Shown here: positions 1 through 7,910 of the stretch, one piece after another | How the letters are laid out: each line of letters opens with the position of its first letter | Position numbering within the stretch: position 1 is the stretch's first letter | Origin: a virus | Virus record (IMG/VR): IMGVR_UViG_3300023116_000141 | Location: 1-35,512 of that record | Direction: 5' to 3' (one strand) | Length of the DNA: 35,512 bases | Notes under the pieces: model-generated | The model's input: the letters and a program-made list of their open reading frames with translations, nothing else | What the model was told of the DNA's origin: nothing | Databases searched by the model: none | Program-made: the position numbers and the translations under genes

Positions 1-2795
1 TCTGAAGGTACTACTCCTGATATCGTTCCTGTGCCAGTGAAGCCTGCACCTGTAAAGGTAAATGTTAAAATTTCTCCGCTTCCGCCTACTGTTTGTACTG
101 TTATTTTTATATCATTAGTTGGACTGTCACCTTCTAAAAATGCGCCGGCAATTGTTAATCTGTCACCTATTTGATATCCGGTACCAGCAGTATTTAATGC
201 TACAGAATAAACGCCTCCAGTATTAGTAACATCAAAAGTTGCATTCGTTCCTACGCCTTGTTGTATTACTCCAACAACACCTTGATATAATTCATAATTT
301 CCAACAATTGGTGATGTTGTCGTACCGTCAAAATTAATAGTTGTTCCGTTAACTGATGCAACGTGAATTGCTTGCCCATCGCCCCTGTCTATCGATAAGT
401 TAGGAACAATACCAGCGGCACTTGCTACTTCTATAGAAGACACGCCTGCTCCGTAAGAGCCTACAACTGTCGGTGTTACTACAGTACCACCCGATCCAGC
501 TACACCAGTTACCTGTGTACCAGTGTTTAAACTAGGATGAGTTAGCGGAGCGCCAATTTCTGGAACGTCACCACTAAATGCAATTTTATTGGATCCGGAA
601 GCTGTGATTAATTCTGTTGTCGCTGTACCGTTGTAACCATTAGAAATCACAGTAAATGTTGGTTTACCAATTGCTGCACCTGTATAAAATCCAGCTTGTC
701 TTAATTGTGTATATGTAGTTGATAATACTTCACCTGATGTTAATCCTACTTTTGCTTTTGCATAGTAAGTAAAAGTATTAGAACTTGGTACTGTAATTAT
801 TACAAACGATCCTTCGGCTCTTGCTGCACCAGATACACTATTTTCAAGTGCTTTAATAGTGATCGGAGTTCCTGCATCAAATCCATGAGCACCTGCAGTT
901 GTAACTGTAATTAATGATTGTCCTACACCGTTTGTTCCTGTAGAAGCGTCAGTTACTACGCTAGATACTGAAGTGTCTGTACCCGGAATTTCATAAACAC
1001 TCGGATATCCACGCATTGTTGCAATAGCACTCCATTTGGTAGGCTGTAATCCGTACTCAAAGTCAGCATCAAGCATACTTAACGGAGGTGCAATACGCAT
1101 ACGTTCAATTGCATCTGTTCCAAAATCGTATGGGCGTGTTCTTACTTCCTGTTCTTCTACAAAGATTTGAATATCATCGGTTGCGCTATGGGTAGAAGTA
1201 TTGTAAACTAATTCTATTGTAGTTACACCATCAGTAGTTTGCAAATATTTTACAAAATCATCATCATCACCATAATCTTTTATAGTAACAGAGGCTCCTA
1301 AATCACTGTTACTAAAGTTGTAAATGACTTCATTTTTAGTAGTATTTGTAATTAACAGCAATGTATTGCTTTGATATTTGCCTTGAATCTTAACATAACC
1401 TACACCAGTTTCTTCTTCTGCTGGCATACTGCTTAAACCGTTAGTAATAACGGCAACTGTTGAGCCGACTAATGAAGTTATTTTAGTAATAGCTCCTGAT
1501 TCTGTTGTTTTAGATACATCAACTGTTTGCGGAATCAATCCTACATTTGCCCAAGATGTGTTTGTAAAAATATAATCTAAGATTAAATCACCAATAAAAT
1601 TATGTGTATCAATTTCAGGAATTCTATTTCCGTCTACTTGTGCTACATCTTCTTCCCAATAATACTTAATTGTGTTTAATAGTTTATGATTGCCGCCATA
1701 TCTAAGATCATAAAGATATGCATCAACAACGTAACCCATATCTCGTTCACATTTTTCTTGGTTATATGTATATGTTGGTGACCAAGTAACAGCATCTATA
1801 ATATCTGTTTTGTCAGTAAGAATTTGGTTATATGCTGTTTGCTCGCCAGCAGTAGATAATGTGATTGTTGGTGCAGTTCTTATACCGGGTAATGCTCCTG
1901 TTCCATTTTCTACAACATCTGCAACAATATCTATTAGATTAGAAACTTCGGTACCTGTTGCAGAGTTTGCTGTTAACCCAGCTGTTACTTGTGGAGTTGA
2001 ATTTCCAGTTGAAGGACTAACAGATATTCCCTGTACTACATCAGAAATTATTGTTTGTAAATGTCTGTATGCTGCAACTGTTTGTGCTTGATGTTCGGCT
2101 GTAATTCCTGTATTTCCAGCAGCGGCATAATTATTAAAAAACTTTGCACTGTCGTAACTTGCACTATTTCCTTGATAAAGGACATCATATGCTGCTGCTA
2201 ATAATGCATATTTTACATCTCGTGTACATTTGTCAACATCGTGATCGTGCAAAGGATAATTTACATCTACCCAGGCATTAACTTCTGCAGCCATAAAATT
2301 TAAATTTTCTATAATTTTAGTATGAGCTGCTTGTCTATCTGGTGCAACACCTCCTGGAATGGTATATGTTACTGGATTAGCAGCATCTCTACCATTCTGC
2401 ATAATATTTAGAATTTCATCAATAGAACTTCCGATACGTGCATTAAAAGTTGCTTCACTTAATACTTCTGGAATAGCTTGTATTTCTGATTTTGTACGCT
2501 CAATTGTTCTAATAACTGTTTTAGAAATGTCTAAGCTATTATATTCTGCTAAACCTAAAAAGTATGCATTATAACTAGTTCCTAGTACTGCATCTGCTGC
2601 TACACCATCAATAATATATCCAATATCTCGTTGACACTTTGTAGCATCAATTACTTCTTGGGCAATGTATTGAGTTGCTTCTGAAATAATAAAGTCTCTA
2701 TTACTACTTAAAAGACTGTATGCATCTGGATAAACATAATCGTTTGAGCCTATCCCTGGTTTAAATACGTAATTTTTAATTTGCTTTTTTGCCAT
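1..2795 (-). CDS. Large virion structural protein, C-terminus cut by window edge
   Basis: An open minus-strand frame runs from the ATG at 2795 to the window edge, giving about 931 residues without a stop; the C-terminus is missing. The protein begins MAKKQIKNYVFKPGIGSNDY. Three copies of a Cys-x-Arg-Asp module are visible, at C54 (KCQRDIGYIIDG), C190 (KCTRDVKYALL) and C349 (KCERDMGYVVDAYLYDL). The same module occurs twice in the 1688-aa fibre protein at 16148-21214. Later parts are Thr/Gly/Val-rich with GTGYQIGD-like beta repeats, as in phage fibre and baseplate-associated proteins. It follows the 320-aa structural gene after only 2 nt, so the two are probably co-transcribed from the late promoter at 3778. 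No signal peptide or membrane segment is seen. A virion role is inferred from composition, the shared module and context. Confidence 0.75.
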   Translation of the reverse strand, partial: MAKKQIKNYVFKPGIGSNDYVYPDAYSLLSSNRDFIISEATQYIAQEVIDATKCQRDIGYIIDGVAADAVLGTSYNAYFLGLAEYNSLDISKTVIRTIERTKSEIQAIPEVLSEATFNARIGSSIDEILNIMQNGRDAANPVTYTIPGGVAPDRQAAHTKIIENLNFMAAEVNAWVDVNYPLHDHDVDKCTRDVKYALLAAAYDVLYQGNSASYDSAKFFNNYAAAGNTGITAEHQAQTVAAYRHLQTIISDVVQGISVSPSTGNSTPQVTAGLTANSATGTEVSNLIDIVADVVENGTGALPGIRTAPTITLSTAGEQTAYNQILTDKTDIIDAVTWSPTYTYNQEKCERDMGYVVDAYLYDLRYGGNHKLLNTIKYYWEEDVAQVDGNRIPEIDTHNFIGDLILDYIFTNTSWANVGLIPQTVDVSKTTESGAITKITSLVGSTVAVITNGLSSMPAEEETGVGYVKIQGKYQSNTLLLITNTTKNEVIYNFSNSDLGASVTIKDYGDDDDFVKYLQTTDGVTTIELVYNTSTHSATDDIQIFVEEQEVRTRPYDFGTDAIERMRIAPPLSMLDADFEYGLQPTKWSAIATMRGYPSVYEIPGTDTSVSSVVTDASTGTNGVGQSLITVTTAGAHGFDAGTPITIKALENSVSGAARAEGSFVIITVPSSNTFTYYAKAKVGLTSGEVLSTTYTQLRQAGFYTGAAIGKPTFTVISNGYNGTATTELITASGSNKIAFSGDVPEIGAPLTHPSLNTGTQVTGVAGSGGTVVTPTVVGSYGAGVSSIEVASAAGIVPNLSIDRGDGQAIHVASVNGTTINFDGTTTSPIVGNYELYQGVVGVIQQGVGTNATFDVTNTGGVYSVALNTAGTGYQIGDRLTIAGAFLEGDSPTNDIKITVQTVGGSGEILTFTFTGAGFTGTGTISGVVPS

Positions 2796-2797
2796 TT

Positions 2798-3760
2798 TTA
2801 TATTCCAAATGCTACTGCTAGTGCAGTTGCGCTACTATCAACGTAACTTTTAGTTGCTGCACTCTTAGGCGAAGTTGTAACGTCATTTATTAACACAGAT
2901 TCAAATGTTGCTGTAGACGGCGTTATATCTCCGATTACTGTATCGTTTATTGTACTACTATTTATTGTAGAATTAGAGATAGAAACATTTTCAAATCCGT
3001 TACTAGTTAAATTAGCTATTCTGACATCAGCAACTTTTATTATTATCCTGTTTCCTGCAACTAATTCTAAGTTAGTACCTGTTTCTAATTTTGCAATTCC
3101 GATACCATCAACATTTACTTCTTGGGCAGTTAATGCCCCGCCAACATCTGCATTACCTAGTATATTTGCATTTTCGCCTACTGTTAAACTTTTTTCTAAT
3201 CCAATACCGCCTGCAACAGTTAATGCTCCAGTTGTTGCAGATGTTGAATCTATAGTGCTGTTAATGTCAACAGTACTAAAAAGACCTTCAGGATCTTCTA
3301 CAGTAATTTCTCCGTAAACTGTTCCTGTGGCGTCTGCGTAATATAATGTGTCCGGAGCATTTAATGCAACATCAATATACAAAATACCGGTGTCTTTTCC
3401 TTGAGCATTTGATCCAGCAGTACCATCTGTATGACGTAATCCTGTATTATATAACGTTGTTAAATCATCTCTAAAAATATTAAATGTTAATGTTGAAAAA
3501 CTAGTTAACTCAAAAGAATATGTTTTATTTCTTTTCAGTGTAATTGATGGATTATTTCCTGGAGTAGTAACAAATCTAAAATTTCCAGCTTGCTCTGTAA
3601 ATCTAAAATCACTGGCAGAAGTAGTAGGATCTTCAGGATCAACTGGTCCTGTGTTAGATACCGTAATACTAGTTGCTATAATATTGCCGTCACTGTCAAC
3701 AGTAAAATTAGGGCTTTTGAAGCCGTACTGTGATCTAAAAGGTCCATTAATTACTGACAT
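2798..3760 (-). CDS. Tail-fibre-like structural protein with cupredoxin-like domain
   Basis: 320 aa. The start is supported by a GGAGG-type ribosome site and a late promoter 17 nt upstream. The N-terminus (QYGFKSPNFTVDSDGN) resembles a fibre-attachment segment I recall from T4-like cyanophage structural proteins. Residues about 48-155 look like a cupredoxin-type beta sandwich, ending in DTLYYADATGTVYGEITVED. In related phage domains this stretch often carries Cys and His (DTLYYxCxxH), but here those positions are Ala and Thr, so copper binding is unlikely. The C-terminal half has fibre-type repeats (INSTIDSTSATTGAL; STINDTVIGDITPSTATF) and ends near KSYVDSSATALAVAFGI. A virion fibre or baseplate-linked role is inferred. 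Confidence 0.7.
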   Translation of the reverse strand: MSVINGPFRSQYGFKSPNFTVDSDGNIIATSITVSNTGPVDPEDPTTSASDFRFTEQAGNFRFVTTPGNNPSITLKRNKTYSFELTSFSTLTFNIFRDDLTTLYNTGLRHTDGTAGSNAQGKDTGILYIDVALNAPDTLYYADATGTVYGEITVEDPEGLFSTVDINSTIDSTSATTGALTVAGGIGLEKSLTVGENANILGNADVGGALTAQEVNVDGIGIAKLETGTNLELVAGNRIIIKVADVRIANLTSNGFENVSISNSTINSSTINDTVIGDITPSTATFESVLINDVTTSPKSAATKSYVDSSATALAVAFGI

Positions 3761-3777
3761 TTAACTCCTCCGCTATT

Positions 3778-3786
3778 GTATTTATC
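3778..3786 (-). promoter_or_regulatory. T4-type late promoter (GATAAATAC)
   Basis: The minus strand reads GATAAATAC, close to the T4 late promoter core TATAAATA. It ends 17 nt before the ATG of the 320-aa structural gene and overlaps the stop codon of the 133-aa gene. The same sequence precedes several other minus-strand structural genes here. Confidence 0.65.
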
Positions 3787-4186
3787 ATGGAGTTAATGGT
3801 TTCTGATTTCCAAAAAACGATCCTGTATGTATAAATCTTGTTCCTGCATAAACCTCAGAAGTTGGACTAGCAAGTAATTCGACACTTGACCCGTTTACAG
3901 TAACTGATAGATTTATTAAGTCTACACCAAAATTACTTCTAGCATAGATAACTACGTTTGCTACATCAATGCCAGCTGTAACTAGACATTTAAGTATTTC
4001 TTTGTGAGTATTGTCATAATCAGCTGATATAGTAAATTCTGCGCTAGAAAAATCTCCAAGATACCATTTTTCAACTAATGTATTATTGTATAATTGTTTC
4101 CAAGGTCCTTCGTAACTAAACCCCGAATTGTTGTTTAATTTTACTGTATTGTTTATACCTGTACTAAACGTAAAATTGTTTGCCAT
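3785..4186 (-). CDS. Small virion structural protein
   Basis: 133 aa, beginning MANNFTFSTGINNTVKLNNN. The central stretch VEKWYLGDFSSAEFTISADY followed by a KEILK segment resembles small structural proteins I recall from T4-like cyanophages; its exact role is not known to me. The composition is beta-rich and Asn/Thr-rich, with no membrane segment or catalytic motif. The start is supported by an AAGGG site and a late promoter 19 nt upstream. It is the first structural gene downstream of the halogenase gene and returns the minus strand to virion genes. Hypothetical virion protein. Confidence 0.6.
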   Translation of the reverse strand: MANNFTFSTGINNTVKLNNNSGFSYEGPWKQLYNNTLVEKWYLGDFSSAEFTISADYDNTHKEILKCLVTAGIDVANVVIYARSNFGVDLINLSVTVNGSSVELLASPTSEVYAGTRFIHTGSFFGNQKPLTP

Positions 4187-4201
4187 AATAGTGATACCCT
4201 T

Positions 4202-5701
4202 TTATATATTTATCTTACTAAGAATAGATCGAATAAGCAAGGTATGATCAACTGCACTGTTAAAAATCTTTGTTTTGTTTTTTGTAACTATTGTATCAGC
4301 TTCTAAACACCTATTGTATAAGTGTTTGTTTTCGAGATACTTTCTAACAGCGGTAGGATTAAATTTGTTATGATAATATCCAATATTAATAAAACTAAGA
4401 CTACTAAACATTATTGCAAGGCTGTTTGAAAAATGAATATCATTTATGAACCCATTAGATAATTGTTTATTTAAATTTTTTAACCACTGGGGTCGATTGT
4501 TAGTCATGTATTTCCAAAATTCGCTGTCAGTCCTGTTTGTATCGTAAAAAAATCTAATATATTGAAATGCATTTTCATAGAAGTTTCTTATTTCTGTGTT
4601 AAATACTTCTTGGTTAAATTTTTCCTCTTCAGAATTTAAATTATACAACTTTGCAAATATTTCTAATTGTGTAACTACTAAATGAATTGACGTTGCTTCT
4701 AATGGTTCTATAAATCCAGAGCTTAACCCAATAGACAAACAATTATTAACCCAAGATTTTTTATGATATCCGTTTTTAAATTTTATAACTCTGTCTGATT
4801 GTAATTCTGTATTGTAGTTTTTTAATAACCAACTATTAAATTCTTTTTTAGCTTCGTCGTCTGATGTAAACTTAGAAGAATATACATAACCAGTACCGTG
4901 TCTATTTGATAAAGGTACATCCAGTATCCATCCGTCTTTTGTTGCTTCAGCAGTTGTATAAACAGGTATTGTGTCGAACTCTTTAAACAACGGATTTGGT
5001 ATTGTCCTATCTGTAGGCAAGTCTTTTGAAATATCTACCCAATCAGACGTTAACTTGCTTATTAACAACCGTTGGTAACCTGAACAGTCAATAAACAAAT
5101 CACCAGTTATAGTGTTTCCATTTTTTAATATTAAAGAATCTATTTTATTATTTTTAAAATTAACAGTTTCAACTACTCCGTCTACTATGTTTAAATAGTC
5201 TTTAAATCTCCATTCAATATATCTTCCTAATTTATTTGCATCTACATGCAATGCATGTCTAAAACTACTGAGATCGTTGCTAGGAATTTTATTTGTTTCA
5301 AAAAATAAATCATTATAAGATATACCTTGTTGAAAATTATTGTTTAATATTTCACCCGCTTCTGGTAGATAAAAATCTAAATCTATGTTAGTTAAATCTT
5401 CTATATTTTGATTTAAAGGAAAGCTGTGATATCCAGTAGAATTTTTAGTCCAATTTTTAAACTTTAATCCTAACTTAATAGTAGCGTGGCAGTTTTCTAT
5501 TAAATCTTGGGTGGTTATTCCGACTCTTTTTAGATATGTATCAAATGTAGGTGTTAAACTTTCTCCGACTCCGATTCCTGGAGAGCTATGATCATAAACA
5601 ACAGTAACGTCGACTAAATTTCCCCAGTATGCTTTAAAATATGTTGCAGACATTATACCTGCTGTGCCGCCACCGACGACAATAATTTTATGTGGAGTCA
5701 T
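4202..5701 (-). CDS. Flavin-dependent halogenase-family protein (copy 1)
   Basis: 499 aa, the usual length for tryptophan-halogenase-family enzymes, which use FADH2, O2 and halide to form a hypohalous acid or lysine haloamine that halogenates an aromatic substrate. Visible features: the FAD-binding loop VVGGGTAGIMSAT (8-20), GIGVGESLTPT (42-52), K75 in ATIKLGLKF at the position of the catalytic lysine (K79 in PrnA), FIDCSG (203-208), and IEPLEATS with E335 at the position of PrnA E346. The WxWxIP motif is degenerate: WILDVP (258-263). This could mean a changed substrate, or oxygenase rather than halogenase activity. The ATG overlaps the stop of the upstream halogenase gene (TAATG), implying translational coupling. 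Its last codons contain the next late promoter. Confidence 0.85.
   Translation of the reverse strand: MTPHKIIVVGGGTAGIMSATYFKAYWGNLVDVTVVYDHSSPGIGVGESLTPTFDTYLKRVGITTQDLIENCHATIKLGLKFKNWTKNSTGYHSFPLNQNIEDLTNIDLDFYLPEAGEILNNNFQQGISYNDLFFETNKIPSNDLSSFRHALHVDANKLGRYIEWRFKDYLNIVDGVVETVNFKNNKIDSLILKNGNTITGDLFIDCSGYQRLLISKLTSDWVDISKDLPTDRTIPNPLFKEFDTIPVYTTAEATKDGWILDVPLSNRHGTGYVYSSKFTSDDEAKKEFNSWLLKNYNTELQSDRVIKFKNGYHKKSWVNNCLSIGLSSGFIEPLEATSIHLVVTQLEIFAKLYNLNSEEEKFNQEVFNTEIRNFYENAFQYIRFFYDTNRTDSEFWKYMTNNRPQWLKNLNKQLSNGFINDIHFSNSLAIMFSSLSFINIGYYHNKFNPTAVRKYLENKHLYNRCLEADTIVTKNKTKIFNSAVDHTLLIRSILSKINI
4206..4214 (-). promoter_or_regulatory. T4-type late promoter variant (GATAAATAT)
   Basis: The minus strand reads GATAAATAT inside the last codons of the halogenase gene, ending 19 nt before the ATG of the 133-aa structural gene. 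It probably restarts late transcription after the accessory genes. Confidence 0.6.
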
Positions 5702-7155
5702 TAGCTTTCTCTTATAAGTTTTAAAAATTCTTTATGTGTAATAAAATCTTCATTAGGATCATATTCTTGTTTTAAATTTGTCCAAACATTGTTTGCATCA
5801 AATTTAATATCATTAGGTAATGAGTCAAACTCTTCTTTAATTTTAGAAATATTAAAATGTTCAACACCGTGTGCAACCATCAAAAAATGTAATGCTTTAA
5901 ATAACACATATTTTGAATCTAAGTCAAAATCCATTTCACAAGGAAGTCTATTTTTCCATAAATCCATTTTTTGTTGTAAACTATTTGGAACAGGCAAATT
6001 AGCAACCTTTTTCCAAAACTCTGTATCTCTACGTTTACATTGGAAATGAAAAACAATAAAGTCTCGGATGTTTTCTACTACAGATCTATAAGACTTATTA
6101 TATTGGTCGATTGCTTCTTGATCATAATTTGGTATTGAATTAATGAGCATAAAAACCTGTTGTATTGTAGCACCAATGCTTGACGCTTCTAGAGGTTCTA
6201 TAAAACTAGAACTAAGACCAACAGCACAACAATTATTGATCCATGTTTTATCTAATGCACCAGGATCAAACTTTATGTGTTTTCCGATAGTTATTTCATA
6301 TCCCAGTGTTTCCTCAATTTCTTGTTTTGCCTGATCCGGTGTTAAAAACTCACCGTCATAAATGTATCCGTTACCCCAGCGTCCGTATGTTGGTGTCCTA
6401 AACATCCAGCCATATTTCATACCTTTAGCCAGTGACCACATGTTATAATTTTCAGTGTCTGGTGTTTGAAAAACTATTGCATTATTAGTTGGTAAAAATT
6501 CTTTATGCGACACCCATTTAGCACCAAGCGAAGTAATTAGTAGTTTTTTAAATCCTGTGCTATCAATGTAAAAATCATATCTATACGCAGAATCTTTGCT
6601 ACGTAATTCTACTATATTACCAGACTTGTCATGTGTTATATCAGTAATTTCGTCATCAATAATTTTAACACCTTTTTCTAATGCTTTTTTTGTTAAAAAC
6701 TGATTTAATTTAAATGTGTTAAAGTGGTATTGTGCAACTGGGGATACATTATTTTTAACATACCAAGTATTAATTTTATTTTCCCAAAACGATTTACTTG
6801 ATAAATTATCCGAATGTACATTTTCTTTTATAATATTACCGTAAATGTATGGATATTCATTTTGTAATTGAAGATTATAACCATCTTGTATACTGTGCAT
6901 ATATGTTGGAACTCCCCAGTCTTCAAACATAATTCCAATTTTAAAAGTTGCATCAGTTTCTTTAATAAGTTCTTCGTTAGATATTCCTACGTAATCTGCA
7001 AAAGTTTGCCAGTGTTCTGTTGATCCTTCACCTACACCTATAATTCCAATTTTGTCTGATTTTACAAGATCAACATCACTATACGGAAATCTAGTTTTTA
7101 TAATCAAAGCAGAGACTAATCCTGCTGTGCCGCCACCGACTATACAAAAGTTCAT
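5701..7155 (-). CDS. Flavin-dependent halogenase-family protein (copy 2)
   Basis: 484 aa from the ATG at 7155, which has a GGAGG site at the right distance and overlaps the upstream stop codon (ATGA). An upstream TTG would add only four residues and has no better ribosome site. The protein has the FAD loop CIVGGGTAGLVSA (4-16), GVGEGSTEHW, K72 in ATFKIGIMFEDW at the catalytic-lysine position, YIDSTGFKK, and IEPLEASS with E323 at the PrnA E346 position. The WxWxIP motif is replaced by WMFRTP (250-255). It is clearly different from the copies on either side, so this is not a recent tandem duplication. It lies in an operon between a 2-oxoglutarate oxygenase-like gene and halogenase copy 1. The substrate is unknown. 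Confidence 0.85.
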   Translation of the reverse strand: MNFCIVGGGTAGLVSALIIKTRFPYSDVDLVKSDKIGIIGVGEGSTEHWQTFADYVGISNEELIKETDATFKIGIMFEDWGVPTYMHSIQDGYNLQLQNEYPYIYGNIIKENVHSDNLSSKSFWENKINTWYVKNNVSPVAQYHFNTFKLNQFLTKKALEKGVKIIDDEITDITHDKSGNIVELRSKDSAYRYDFYIDSTGFKKLLITSLGAKWVSHKEFLPTNNAIVFQTPDTENYNMWSLAKGMKYGWMFRTPTYGRWGNGYIYDGEFLTPDQAKQEIEETLGYEITIGKHIKFDPGALDKTWINNCCAVGLSSSFIEPLEASSIGATIQQVFMLINSIPNYDQEAIDQYNKSYRSVVENIRDFIVFHFQCKRRDTEFWKKVANLPVPNSLQQKMDLWKNRLPCEMDFDLDSKYVLFKALHFLMVAHGVEHFNISKIKEEFDSLPNDIKFDANNVWTNLKQEYDPNEDFITHKEFLKLIRES

Positions 7156-7826
7156 TTCTTCCTCCAAATAGATTCGACATTGGGTTTTATTTGTAAATTA
7201 CCAGCTACACTTATTCTATAATCATCTGAAGTGTAAAACGGATTAACACTATGATTTAATTTTGACGGAAAGAAAACTAAATGTCCTTCGAGATCTCGGT
7301 CTGCAGGAATACTGTAAAGACCTAAATTTCCTAAAATATCTGTATAATGAAATGTAAACTTTGATGTTCTATTTTCTCCGTTTACTATAGGGTATATTGC
7401 TTCTTCATCTTTATGATTAAAAGGCAAATTTAACCAAATAACAAAACTGTAAACACCAGCATGATGGTGCATAGGATTAAACTCGTGTTTTTTTTGGAAA
7501 TTAACCCAATATCCGTCTAAAGTTAAATCAAAACCTATTTTACCGCTCATAACGCCACTTACAGTTGAAACATAGTTATATCTATTATTATACTGCTGGC
7601 CTATTTCTAAAAGGAACGGTTCTAGAAAAGGTTTGCTTTTTTCTAAAGTATACTCGTTATTAATATGTCCAACTAAATTATGTCGGTTATCAACTGCTTT
7701 TTCAAAGTCTTCTTGTACTTCTTGTACTTCTTTTTTAATTTCATTGAGTATTTCTGTCGGCACTTTACAAACAACAAATCCTAAGTTTGCTGGTTCATGA
7801 AAATTTATTTCAACTTCTTCTTCCAT
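7152..7826 (-). CDS. 2-oxoglutarate/Fe(II) oxygenase-like protein (A)
   Basis: 224 aa, first gene of the minus-strand accessory operon. FNPMHHHAG (117-123) and NHSVNPF with H192, followed by R204 in DDYRISVAGN, fit the His...His plus Arg arrangement of the double-stranded beta-helix oxygenases common in marine T4-like phages (2OG-FeII_Oxy_5 type). Such enzymes couple decarboxylation of 2-oxoglutarate to hydroxylation of a substrate, which I cannot identify here. Residues about 25-45 are charged and probably helical, with an EVQEVQED duplication. The ATG has a GAGG site 7 nt upstream. The stop overlaps the start of halogenase copy 2, which suggests coupled expression and possibly a shared substrate. 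Confidence 0.7.
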   Translation of the reverse strand: MEEEVEINFHEPANLGFVVCKVPTEILNEIKKEVQEVQEDFEKAVDNRHNLVGHINNEYTLEKSKPFLEPFLLEIGQQYNNRYNYVSTVSGVMSGKIGFDLTLDGYWVNFQKKHEFNPMHHHAGVYSFVIWLNLPFNHKDEEAIYPIVNGENRTSKFTFHYTDILGNLGLYSIPADRDLEGHLVFFPSKLNHSVNPFYTSDDYRISVAGNLQIKPNVESIWRKK

Positions 7827-7910
7827 TTAGATTCCTCTTATACAAATTATATATCAGATCTTGATATTAAAGAACAATGATACTGATAATTATTAATATT
7901 AGGAGTACAT
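7827..7910. promoter_or_regulatory. Divergent promoter region of the accessory island
   Basis: These 84 nt separate the two divergent accessory operons. On the plus strand, TTGATA (7861-7866) and GATAAT (7885-7890) are 18 nt apart and each matches the sigma70 consensus at 5 of 6 positions; AGGAG (7901-7905) precedes the ATG at 7911. On the minus strand a perfect TATAAT occurs at 7851-7846 with only a weak -35 match. The late core GATAAATA found upstream of the structural genes is absent. Host-sigma (early or middle) expression of the island is inferred. Confidence 0.5.

Noticed and set aside
7156-7167. TTG start giving four extra residues on halogenase copy 2
   Set aside because: The GGAGG ribosome site fits the ATG at 7155 and would lie inside the longer form.
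7705-7740. Short tandem repeat of CTTCTTGTA type
   Set aside because: It lies within coding sequence for a charged helix (EVQEVQE) and has only about 2.5 units; no separate function is suggested.
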